Program-made: the position numbers and the translations under genes
Source of the DNA: a bacterium
GTDB taxonomy: Bacteria > Zhuqueibacterota > Zhuqueibacteria > Residuimicrobiales > Residuimicrobiaceae
Length of the DNA: 15,073 bases
Direction of reading: 5' to 3'
Assembly: GCA_012523655.1 (NCBI GenBank)
Contig: JAAYTV010000234.1
Location: 1-15,073 of the forward strand
The notes under the pieces: model-generated
What the model was told of the DNA's origin: nothing
The model's database searches: none
Seen by the model: the letters and a program-made list of their open reading frames with translations, nothing else
Shown: positions 1 to 5,561 of the stretch, piece by piece
How positions within the stretch are numbered: position 1 is the first letter of the stretch
Layout of the letters: each line of letters starts with the position of its first letter

Positions 1-153
1 GAAAAGCCGTTGGCGCCGGCCCATCGTTTCCATTCATCACGGGTGACTTGTATGCCCCCTCTTATTGACCGGCGTCGATGGGTTCATCGGGACGATCCTT
101 CGCTGTATCTTACGCGGTTCGCTACAGCAGGGAAGGCGTTGGCGAAGTGGTAA
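1..153 (+). CDS. Possible 3' end of an unrecognised gene (partial)
   Basis: Frame 1 is open from the first base of the window to a TAA at 151-153, giving about 50 residues that end in ATAGKALAKW. The stretch is rich in Arg, His and Pro, and I do not recognise a family. A 50-codon open frame can arise by chance in DNA of this composition, so this is only a candidate. In its favour, it ends 42 bp before the next good ribosome-binding site and start, on the same strand, with no terminator-like hairpin between. If real, it would belong to the same transcription unit as the helical protein and enolase that follow. Confidence 0.35.
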   Translation, partial: EKPLAPAHRFHSSRVTCMPPLIDRRRWVHRDDPSLYLTRFATAGKALAKW

Positions 154-195
154 CAAAGCCGAAAGTGCGCTCGCCTCTTATCCTAAAGGATTGAA

Positions 196-618
196 ATGGC
201 ACGACTCTTGAATGACGCACAAAAAACCTCGTTGAGGGTGACGCTTCGCCTTATCGAAGAACGCCTTCTGCTTCTTAAGATATTCATAGAAAAAGAAAAA
301 ATCGAGGGCAGCGTGTACTGTTTTTGGGCAGATGTCCCGGCGGAGACGATTGCGCTCCTGGAGAGAAGAATCGATCAGATACTTGAAACCGTGCGGGAAA
401 TCGCAGAAACTTTCGCTCTTCACAAAAAAATCGACAAGCTATCCGATCGATTGCGCGCGACCGGCTCCTATTTTGAAACACTGCTGATAGACCAATATGC
501 CGGAAAACTTGTACGATACGGAATGGTCGCTCCGGAGCTTGAACAGACGCTGGATCCTCTGCTTACAAAGCTGCGCGAACAAATAAGAACCTTTGAACAA
601 AAATTTGAAAGGGACTGA
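196..618 (+). CDS. Hypothetical helical protein upstream of enolase
   Basis: This is a 140-residue protein I do not recognise. The start is supported by AAAGGA at about 185-190, just upstream of ATGGCACGA. The sequence is almost entirely predicted helix, with heptad-like Leu/Ile spacing at about residues 12-36 (RLIEERLLLLKIFIEKEKIE), 50-90 and 110-138. That suggests a helical bundle or coiled coil. It has no signal peptide, no membrane segment and no Cys-based metal site. The stop lies 4 bp before the enolase ATG, so the two are very likely co-transcribed and perhaps translationally coupled. Its function is unknown; a role connected to enolase is only an inference from position. Confidence 0.75.
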   Translation: MARLLNDAQKTSLRVTLRLIEERLLLLKIFIEKEKIEGSVYCFWADVPAETIALLERRIDQILETVREIAETFALHKKIDKLSDRLRATGSYFETLLIDQYAGKLVRYGMVAPELEQTLDPLLTKLREQIRTFEQKFERD

Positions 619-622
619 GAAC

Positions 623-1906
623 ATGGGAAAAATAACCAACATCGAAGCGATTGAGTTGCTGGATTCACGCGGCAATCCAACCATTGGCGCCAAAGTAGAG
701 CTGGATGGAAACGTGACCGCCATCGCCTTGGTGCCTTCCGGCGCCAGCACCGGTGAAAAAGAGGCTGTGGAACTCAGAGATGAAGATAAAAAACGGTACC
801 TTGGCAAAGGCGTGCTCAAGGCCGTCAACAGCGTCAACACAGAGATCAAACAGAGGCTGATCGGCATGCGTTCCGACGATCAACGTGCCGTAGACATGGC
901 GATGATCGAACTGGATGGCACTGCGAACAAGGCAAGACTAGGCGCCAATGCCGTCCTTGCGGTCTCCATGGCTTGCGCCAGGGCCTCGGCGCTTGAGCAT
1001 CAGCTGCCCCTCTATAAATACCTCGGAGGTGCCAATGCGTGCGTACTGCCGGTGCCCTGCATGAACATCATCAACGGCGGACGGCATGCGGACAACACGG
1101 TCGATTTCCAGGAGTTCATGATCGCGCCGCATAACGCGCCCTCTTTCAAAGAGGCCATTCGCATGGGCATCGAGACCTTTCATACGCTCAAGGGCATCAT
1201 CAAAGCCAGAGGATACAGCACGGCGGTCGGAGACGAAGGCGGCTTTGCCCCACAGCTCAAAACAAATGAAGAAGCGATGGAACTGATCATGCAAGCCATC
1301 GAAAAAGCCGGATACAGACCGGGCGAAGACATCAGCATCTGTCTCGACCCTGCTGCCAGCGAAATGTGGGAGGACGGCAAATATCAATTTTTCAAATCAG
1401 ACAAATCCAAGATTTCTTCGGACGAGCTTATCTCCCTGTGGCAACAGTGGGCAGACAAGTATCCCATCGTGCTTTTAGAGGATGGCTTGGCGGAAAATGA
1501 CTGGCAAGGATGGAATCGCTTGACAAAACTGCTGGGCTCAAAGATTGAACTGGTCGGCGATGATATTTTTTGCACGAATGCCTCTATTCTACAAAAAGGA
1601 ATAGATGCCGGCGTCGCCAACTCGGTGCTGATCAAATTAAATCAGATCGGCAGCGTCACCGAAACACTGGATACGATCCAATTGGCGCAAAAGAACAACT
1701 ATTACTATTTTATATCCCATCGTTCCGGTGAAACCGAGGACACGACGATTGCAGATTTGACTGTCGCCACGGCCGCAGGCCATATCAAAACAGGGTCCGG
1801 CTGCCGCAGTGAACGCATCGCCAAGTATAACCGTTTTCTATGGATTGAACAGGAACTGGGAAATCAAGCGGTGTTTGCCGGTAAGAGGGCATTCCAAAAC
1901 CGTTAG
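623..1906 (+). CDS. eno: Enolase (phosphopyruvate hydratase)
   Basis: Enolase interconverts 2-phosphoglycerate and phosphoenolpyruvate in glycolysis, using Mg2+ in the cytoplasm. The 427 residues match the usual length. The ATG at 623 begins MGKITNIEAIELLDSRGNPT; an in-frame TTG at 593 would overlap the preceding gene and is less likely. Visible features, with numbering from this ATG, are the mobile loop PSGASTG (38-44), His155 and Glu164, the GDEGGFAP loop with catalytic Glu205, Mg ligands Asp242, Glu286 and Asp313, catalytic Lys338, the SHRSGETED signature (365-373) and Lys389. All catalytic residues are present. The motif usually read as GGxHA(D/G)N is GGRHADN here, with Arg154 where a small or acidic residue is common. 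The gene converges on a fluoride-riboswitch operon, and enolase is a known target of fluoride. Confidence 0.97.
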   Translation: MGKITNIEAIELLDSRGNPTIGAKVELDGNVTAIALVPSGASTGEKEAVELRDEDKKRYLGKGVLKAVNSVNTEIKQRLIGMRSDDQRAVDMAMIELDGTANKARLGANAVLAVSMACARASALEHQLPLYKYLGGANACVLPVPCMNIINGGRHADNTVDFQEFMIAPHNAPSFKEAIRMGIETFHTLKGIIKARGYSTAVGDEGGFAPQLKTNEEAMELIMQAIEKAGYRPGEDISICLDPAASEMWEDGKYQFFKSDKSKISSDELISLWQQWADKYPIVLLEDGLAENDWQGWNRLTKLLGSKIELVGDDIFCTNASILQKGIDAGVANSVLIKLNQIGSVTETLDTIQLAQKNNYYYFISHRSGETEDTTIADLTVATAAGHIKTGSGCRSERIAKYNRFLWIEQELGNQAVFAGKRAFQNR

Positions 1907-1944
1907 GAGCTGCTTTCCCCTTTAAAGCAACAGCAACGACGTGA

Positions 1945-2016
1945 ATGCGCCGGTTCAGAAATGACGATCAATCACGGCATGCGTTTGTTCGATCGGATTG
2001 CCCTGATCCGGCGCAT
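1945..2016. repeat. Inverted repeat 3' of enolase
   Basis: Arms ATGCGCCGGTTCAG (1945-1958) and CTGATCCGGCGCAT (2003-2016) are complementary at 13 of 14 positions and are separated by 44 bp. It sits 38 bp after the enolase stop, in the gap between convergent genes. No T-run follows, so it is not a typical intrinsic terminator. It could be a Rho-associated 3' structure, a dispersed repeat or a chance palindrome. The rest of the 277-bp gap (1907-2183) shows only a weak bulged hairpin just after the enolase stop, around 1911-1937, and no gene I can support. Confidence 0.4.
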
Positions 2017-2183
2017 CATGTAAGGCATAGGTAAGAAGCGCGATTGTACTTTTTATGAATGAGACCAAGGATTCCGCCCGGGGCCTGCGTTGTCGCGCTC
2101 GGCGCCTTCCACAGCGCTCCCAAGAGAGCATTCAGTCTCTGCTTTCCACTGCATCCGCACCCGTTTACCGATTTGGGCCCTGC

Positions 2184-2858
2184 TCAAGGCCGCTGCATTT
2201 CGACGATCGATGAAACGTTTTCGCTGTTTGAGTTCATACCGGCAAGAACACGCCTCGCCATAAAAAGGGGATATCCCCGCGTCAATCGGCTCTGCCTTTC
2301 AATTTCAGTTTGTGACCAATCCCAGTGATATTTTTGCGCATAGTACTTGAAATATTGCTGGACCTCCCTCTTTCCCAGATAGGACAAGGATACCCGGCAG
2401 GTCAATTGCAGCACAGCCCGCATCAGTTCTCTATCCTTCTGATCCATAGAGTCATCAACAATTACGATGAAGGAAAAAATATCGGGCATAGCAAGAAAGT
2501 GAAAAAAATCAAGTCTAGCAGGCGTAAGCATGTCGACGTTATCGAGAACCAATACGACTTTTTGCGCCGAGCGAGCCCCAACCTCGCACAATGACTTTCT
2601 TAATGATTTATAGCCCTGATGAAGGTTTTTCTTTTTTTCTTCCGGGCATATCTCTGCCAGTATTTTGCGGCATAGTTGGTCCGGAGTATCGTTCAAGTCC
2701 AAGAACCAAAAGGACCGGACCAGCTTCAAAAGGTCCGCGATATGTCTAACCAGCGTTGAACGGCCGATGCCGTACTTGCCTCGCAGAATGACATTTCGAT
2801 CCGCAGCCAACGCGCTGGTTATTTGGCTGATTTCCTTATTCCGTCCGACAAAATACAT
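2184..2858 (-). CDS. Small AAA-type P-loop ATPase with Arg in Walker A
   Basis: This is a 224-residue ATPase-like protein. It begins MYFVGRNKEI, the 'F-x-GR-x-x-E' opening typical of AAA_16 / archaeal-ATPase-like STAND or Orc-type domains. The Walker A region is G-K-Y-G-I-G-R-S-T (27-35), so the normally invariant Lys before Ser/Thr is Arg33. Walker B is VVLVLDNVD, with Asp106-Asn107. A helical segment (about 160-210, including the tract QQYFKYYAQKYHWDW) follows and may be a lid or recognition domain. The family's usual C-terminal effector is missing, so this is close to a bare ATPase module. It is the last recognised gene of the operon headed by the fluoride riboswitch. Its role is unknown. 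The Lys-to-Arg change suggests weak or altered ATP hydrolysis, which is an inference. Confidence 0.8.
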   Translation of the reverse strand: MYFVGRNKEISQITSALAADRNVILRGKYGIGRSTLVRHIADLLKLVRSFWFLDLNDTPDQLCRKILAEICPEEKKKNLHQGYKSLRKSLCEVGARSAQKVVLVLDNVDMLTPARLDFFHFLAMPDIFSFIVIVDDSMDQKDRELMRAVLQLTCRVSLSYLGKREVQQYFKYYAQKYHWDWSQTEIERQSRLTRGYPLFMARRVLAGMNSNSENVSSIVEMQRP

Positions 2859-2864
2859 GGCCGA

Positions 2865-2999
2865 TTATTTCCTCAGGCTTTCAACCGCTCGGCTTACCAT
2901 GTTCGTCAATGAAAGCGATAGCAAAGAGGGTTCAATAAAGAGGGCGCTTGAACTTTGCTTTGTTTCTTCCTGCGGAATGGCACCGCTTGTGGAAATCAT
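2865..2999 (-). CDS. Doubtful 44-aa ORF between HAD and ATPase genes
   Basis: A short frame starting ATG ATT TCC lies between the HAD phosphatase (stop at 3035) and the ATPase (start at 2858). It encodes a Ser-rich peptide with a possible amphipathic C-terminal helix (around LLSLSLTNMVSRAVESLRK). It ends 6 bp before the ATPase ATG. There is no clear Shine-Dalgarno sequence before its start and I recognise no family. It may instead be a non-coding spacer or a degraded gene fragment. The GAGGAA at the end of this frame could serve as the ribosome-binding site for the ATPase. Confidence 0.2.
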   Translation of the reverse strand: MISTSGAIPQEETKQSSSALFIEPSLLSLSLTNMVSRAVESLRK

Positions 3000-3034
3000 C
3001 GATGCAGAAACCGATCCCGCCTGGATGCGTTTGC

Positions 3035-3508
3035 TCAGCCGTTTCTGAGCGTGGCGATCAGACGCCTGGGATTTATCAACAAACGTAGCGCGTCCACGAT
3101 GGATCGGCATACCACATCCGCTTCCGCCATGGTGGCTGTATAAGCGCCCTCTTCCTGCATGACGACAATGCCTAAAGCGGCCTTTTTAATCATGAGCCTA
3201 TCATTAAGACCGTTCCCGATGCACGCCACTTTCACAGAGCCAAGCTTTGCAACGTATTCTTTTTTGAATACATCCTGGCGGCCATTGGTCAACACAATGA
3301 CTCGACTGTTGACTGATTTTAGTTGCATCTCGGCGAATCCGAACGTATCTGCCGTCAAGACATGTAGTTGCAGTTTATCTGCAAGCTGAGCGAGCAGATC
3401 TGGAACCGCAGGGATCAGTTCACCGTCCACAGCCAATGTTCCGTTATAGTCCAGTACCAAATGTTCCAGATTCAGATCGCGCCAGCCGGGTATTATTATT
3501 TTCAGCAT
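3035..3508 (-). CDS. HAD-superfamily 'soluble P-type ATPase'-like phosphatase
   Basis: This 157-residue cytoplasmic HAD-fold protein resembles the COG4087 'soluble P-type ATPase' family, which looks like the phosphorylation domain of P-type ATPases without a membrane part. From ATG 3508, motif I is LVLDYNGTLA with nucleophile Asp20, motif II is LTADT (Thr52), the Lys motif is around Lys82-83, and motif IV is GNGLNDRLM (98-106) with Asp103. Asn22 stands where many HAD phosphatases have a second Asp, and Asn98 replaces the first Asp of GDGxND; I recall similar changes in COG4087 members. A TTG at 3523 is an alternative start, but GAGGAG immediately upstream of ATG 3508 favours ATG. It lies 50 bp downstream of the antiporter, in its operon. 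The substrate is unknown. Confidence 0.85.
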   Translation of the reverse strand: MLKIIIPGWRDLNLEHLVLDYNGTLAVDGELIPAVPDLLAQLADKLQLHVLTADTFGFAEMQLKSVNSRVIVLTNGRQDVFKKEYVAKLGSVKVACIGNGLNDRLMIKKAALGIVVMQEEGAYTATMAEADVVCRSIVDALRLLINPRRLIATLRNG

Positions 3509-3558
3509 CGTCTCCTCGGACAAGAGAGATCAAAAAAGGGCACTCGACGTAAGGGCTG

Positions 3559-4713
3559 TTAATCACCATCATTCTTAAATTCAACCACATCTTCGGAATG
3601 CACAGGCATGAACCATTTTTGCGCGATAAAAGTGGGTATAATGGCGCTGGCGATCACCACGCCGACCAAAATAGAATATTGCTGCCTATCGATCAGTCCC
3701 GAATTAAGGCCGAAAACGCTCGCAATGGTACCGAATGTGAGCCCGGTACTCATGAGCAGGGTGGTATACATGCTTCCCCCCGGTATGTATTTTTTTGCAA
3801 AAAAATAAGTGCCGATAAATTTACCGGCAATCTTAATGGCAAAAAGTATCAGAAAAAGAAACCCGCCGGTCGCGATTAAAGGCAGGGAAACGCGTAGGCC
3901 GCCGACAATGAAAAAAATCGGCGTGATCAGAGCATAGGCCACTGTGCGCAAGCGGTTTCGGACCAGCCTGGAACCGGAAGAATCCTTAAAATGTTTTGAC
4001 ATCAGTAAACCAAGAATAAAAGCGGGCAGAACCGCATGGCCTTCTCCGAAATTGGCAAAGTACATCAAGACCAGTAAGAGCACAAAGATGTATTTGATTT
4101 CCGGCTCTACGACTTTATCCTTCCATCTCGGATGAGTGAAGAAATAGTGGGTGAATTTATCGGCAAAATAGATGACATTGATCGAGATGGAAAGAAAAAT
4201 CAGCGTATAGATGGAAGGCTTGACGAACAAGATACTCATGGCGATGGCGGTTCCCATATCGGTCACAAAGGTCGAGGCCATGAGAAGTTTACCTATTTCC
4301 GTGCGGGCGAGACCTGTTTCGATTAAAACAGAATATACGACCGCCAGCGATGTCGTTGAAAGGGCTGTCCCGGCGAGCAGCGAAGCCGTGAGCGTCCAGT
4401 GGCTGATATAATAGGTATAAAAATAGACCAAGAAAAAGGGAAACAGAAACGAAGCGACTCCGATCAAAAAGCATTCCTTAAACTTTTCACGCATTAACTG
4501 CGTATCGATTTCGGTTCCTGCCAGGTAGGTGAGCAAGATGCCGCCGAACCCGGCCAGATACAGCATCCAATCTTCGGTCTGGATGCCCAGATTGCCGGCG
4601 ATAATCCCGGCGGTGATCTCAATAATAGCCACGGACAATCCCGTCCTGAGAGAGATCATGCTGGACAGTAAAATAAAAATCCCAATGATCATTGGTGTGG
4701 CGTCTGGTTGCAT
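3559..4713 (-). CDS. CPA2-family cation:proton antiporter, fluoride-riboswitch controlled
   Basis: This 384-residue polytopic inner-membrane protein is the KefB/GerN/NapA-type antiporter core, with about 11-12 hydrophobic segments and no cytosolic TrkA-N domain. Two features support the family. The first is the segment AGTALSTTSLAVVYSVL (about 114-130), matching the 'a-LS-TS-AVV' element. The second is the ion-binding helix TFVTDMGTAIA with Asp152, a single acidic residue rather than a DD pair, which in this family usually means electroneutral exchange. Two ATGs are possible. AAGGA lies 8 nt before the ATG at 4713 but only 2 nt before the ATG at 4719, so I choose 4713. A fluoride riboswitch and terminator precede it directly, so expression should rise with fluoride. 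It may export H+ or Na+, or fluoride itself; the ion is not determined by the sequence. Confidence 0.92.
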   Translation of the reverse strand: MQPDATPMIIGIFILLSSMISLRTGLSVAIIEITAGIIAGNLGIQTEDWMLYLAGFGGILLTYLAGTEIDTQLMREKFKECFLIGVASFLFPFFLVYFYTYYISHWTLTASLLAGTALSTTSLAVVYSVLIETGLARTEIGKLLMASTFVTDMGTAIAMSILFVKPSIYTLIFLSISINVIYFADKFTHYFFTHPRWKDKVVEPEIKYIFVLLLVLMYFANFGEGHAVLPAFILGLLMSKHFKDSSGSRLVRNRLRTVAYALITPIFFIVGGLRVSLPLIATGGFLFLILFAIKIAGKFIGTYFFAKKYIPGGSMYTTLLMSTGLTFGTIASVFGLNSGLIDRQQYSILVGVVIASAIIPTFIAQKWFMPVHSEDVVEFKNDGD

Positions 4714-4740
4714 AGACATATTCCTTCTGCTTCATATCCC

Positions 4741-4789
4741 AAAAATAAAAAACTCCTACTCTTATCACGCTTGTGAAAAAAGTAGGAGT
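4741..4789 (-). terminator. Riboswitch-controlled intrinsic terminator
   Basis: On the - strand, ACTCCTACT (4789-4781) pairs perfectly with AGTAGGAGT (4760-4752), with an inner TCAC/GTGA pairing. A TTTTTTATTTTT tract (about 4751-4740) follows immediately. This is a textbook intrinsic terminator placed in the leader, about 27 nt before the antiporter start. Its 5' arm is also the 3' strand of the fluoride aptamer pseudoknot, so ligand binding should prevent its formation and turn the operon on. Confidence 0.9.
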
Positions 4790-4828
4790 CATTAGCTTTA
4801 ACGCATTTAGGGCGAACTCCATCGCCGC
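4781..4828 (-). promoter_or_regulatory. Fluoride riboswitch (crcB motif) aptamer
   Basis: The - strand reads GGCGATGGAGTTCGCC (4826-4811), then CTAAATGCG, then AGCTAATGACTCCTACT (ending at 4781). This matches the crcB-motif fluoride aptamer as I remember it from Bacillus cereus, including the invariant GGCGATGGAG and CTAATGACTCCTAC elements. GGCG/CGCC form the first stem. GGAGT (4820-4816) in its loop pairs with ACTCC (4789-4785) to make the pseudoknot. The short second stem (GC...GC around GCGTTAAAGC) is weaker than in B. cereus. Because ACTCC is shared with the terminator arm, this is an ON switch that senses fluoride with Mg2+. Confidence 0.95.
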
Positions 4829-4831
4829 ATT

Positions 4832-4860
4832 ATTATAAGCATTCCCAAGTAAAAATCCAA
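4832..4860 (-). promoter_or_regulatory. Promoter of the fluoride-responsive operon
   Basis: On the - strand, a -35 box TTGGAT (4860-4855) is followed by a 17-bp spacer and a perfect -10 box TATAAT (4837-4832). The expected start, 6-8 nt downstream, coincides with the first bases of the riboswitch aptamer, so the leader begins right at the sensor. The spacing and position make this a strong vegetative-sigma promoter call. Confidence 0.85.
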
Positions 4861-5034
4861 GTGATTTTAAGCAGGCCCTTTCAAGAGTTGGAGAGCATCT
4901 GACTTGTCGGTGTTGTTATTCCCCGCATGCCCTTTTTTCCTTAAACCATTAGACGATGATCCAGGAGACTTGGACGAAATCTGAACGCAGCATCGACGCG
5001 CTGAGATGCCATAATCTGTAACTCACTAATTTAC

Positions 5035-5063
5035 TTGACTTCCAGCCGCCTTTTTCGTATCTT
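5035..5063 (+). promoter_or_regulatory. Promoter of tRNA-Sec
   Basis: TTGACT (5035-5040) and TATCTT (5058-5063) are separated by 17 bp. The predicted start falls at about 5070-5071, the 5' end of the tRNA, implying little or no 5' leader. The stretch between this promoter and the divergent fluoride operon promoter (4861-5034) holds no gene or structure I can support. Confidence 0.65.
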
Positions 5064-5070
5064 CTTTCAC

Positions 5071-5162
5071 GGGAATGCACGGTAGCCTGGTGGCGCCCGC
5101 GGACTTCAAATCCGTTGTGAGGCGGTTCCGTCTCGGGTGGGTTCGATTCCCACACATTCCCG
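5071..5162 (+). tRNA. selC: tRNA-Sec (anticodon TCA), selenocysteine
   Basis: This is a 92-nt tRNA without an encoded CCA. The anticodon loop CTTCAAA (5104-5110) gives TCA (5106-5108), which reads UGA. The T arm is GTGGG-TTCGATT-CCCAC (5137-5153). The acceptor stem GGGAATG pairs with CATTCCC (5155-5161), with G5162 as discriminator. The bacterial tRNA-Sec has an 8/5 acceptor/T arrangement; here the eighth acceptor pair would be C5078 with A5154, a mismatch. The long variable arm GAGGCG...CGTCTC is present, as expected. It implies SelA, SelB and SelD elsewhere in the genome. No in-frame Sec UGA is evident in this window. Confidence 0.95.
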
Positions 5163-5172
5163 CTTTTTTATT
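5163..5172 (+). terminator. T-run ending the tRNA-Sec transcript
   Basis: CTTTTTTATT follows the discriminator base directly. The acceptor and T stems of the tRNA are probably followed by this U-tract as a simple termination and processing end. Confidence 0.5.
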
Positions 5173-5218
5173 CCCAGCGTTATGAATACCTGGGGACCGA
5201 GTTCAAAGCTGTGTACAT

Positions 5219-5254
5219 CGGCCCGGTTCCGCAGTGAACTGCGGCAACAGGCCG
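5219..5254 (+). other. Two-stem hairpin in the gap before the KamA gene
   Basis: CCGCAG (5229-5234) and CTGCGG (5239-5244) form a perfect stem closed by a TGAA tetraloop. The outer arms CGGCC (5219-5223) and GGCCG (5250-5254) also pair, leaving a 5-by-5 internal loop. No T-run follows. It lies in a non-coding stretch of about 400 bp (5163-5561) that otherwise holds no gene I can support. It matches no riboswitch class I know. It may be a leader RNA structure or a small RNA element. Confidence 0.4.
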
Positions 5255-5445
5255 GTCTTGTTATTCGGTCTGCGGCATTTCGCCCGTGGCGGAGCGGAGA
5301 TGAAAAACCAACAGAAAAAACCTCGTGTCCGCCGCTGGATTTCCTGATCGATGTATTTATCCGCTGGCGTTTTCGAACTGCGTCTATTGCAGTGCTTCTG
5401 TACAAAACCTTTATTCCTCTTGTGGAGCGGCCGTCCGTAAATTCC

Positions 5446-5474
5446 TTGCATTTTTGCCGTCTTTTTCTTATTGT
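5446..5474 (+). promoter_or_regulatory. Weak candidate promoter for the KamA-family gene
   Basis: TTGCAT (5446-5451) and TATTGT (5469-5474) are separated by 17 bp, in the only AT-rich part of the intergenic region, about 90 bp before the gene start. Both boxes deviate from consensus, so this is tentative. Confidence 0.3.
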
Positions 5475-5561
5475 AGTTTAATTCCCAATCAACTGGAATG
5501 TTAACGAGAGGAGAATCGTACCGATGTGCGGTTGATCTTTCACCCTGGAGAGGAGGCGAGG

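Noticed and set aside
1..195. Second fluoride riboswitch upstream of the enolase unit
   Set aside because: Neither the GGCGATGGAG nor the CTAATGACTCCTAC element is present in these 195 bases; one could exist outside the window.
2059..2328. An 89-codon + strand frame overlapping the end of the ATPase gene
   Set aside because: No ribosome-binding site or recognisable family, and it is antisense to the supported ATPase. I treated it as a shadow.
3509..3523. TTG start extending the HAD gene by five codons
   Set aside because: The ATG at 3508 directly follows GAGGAG and fits the family N-terminus (LKIIIPG).
4619..4822. A 67-codon frame on the - strand over the antiporter leader
   Set aside because: It covers the riboswitch and terminator and runs into the antiporter in another frame; the leader RNA explains this stretch.
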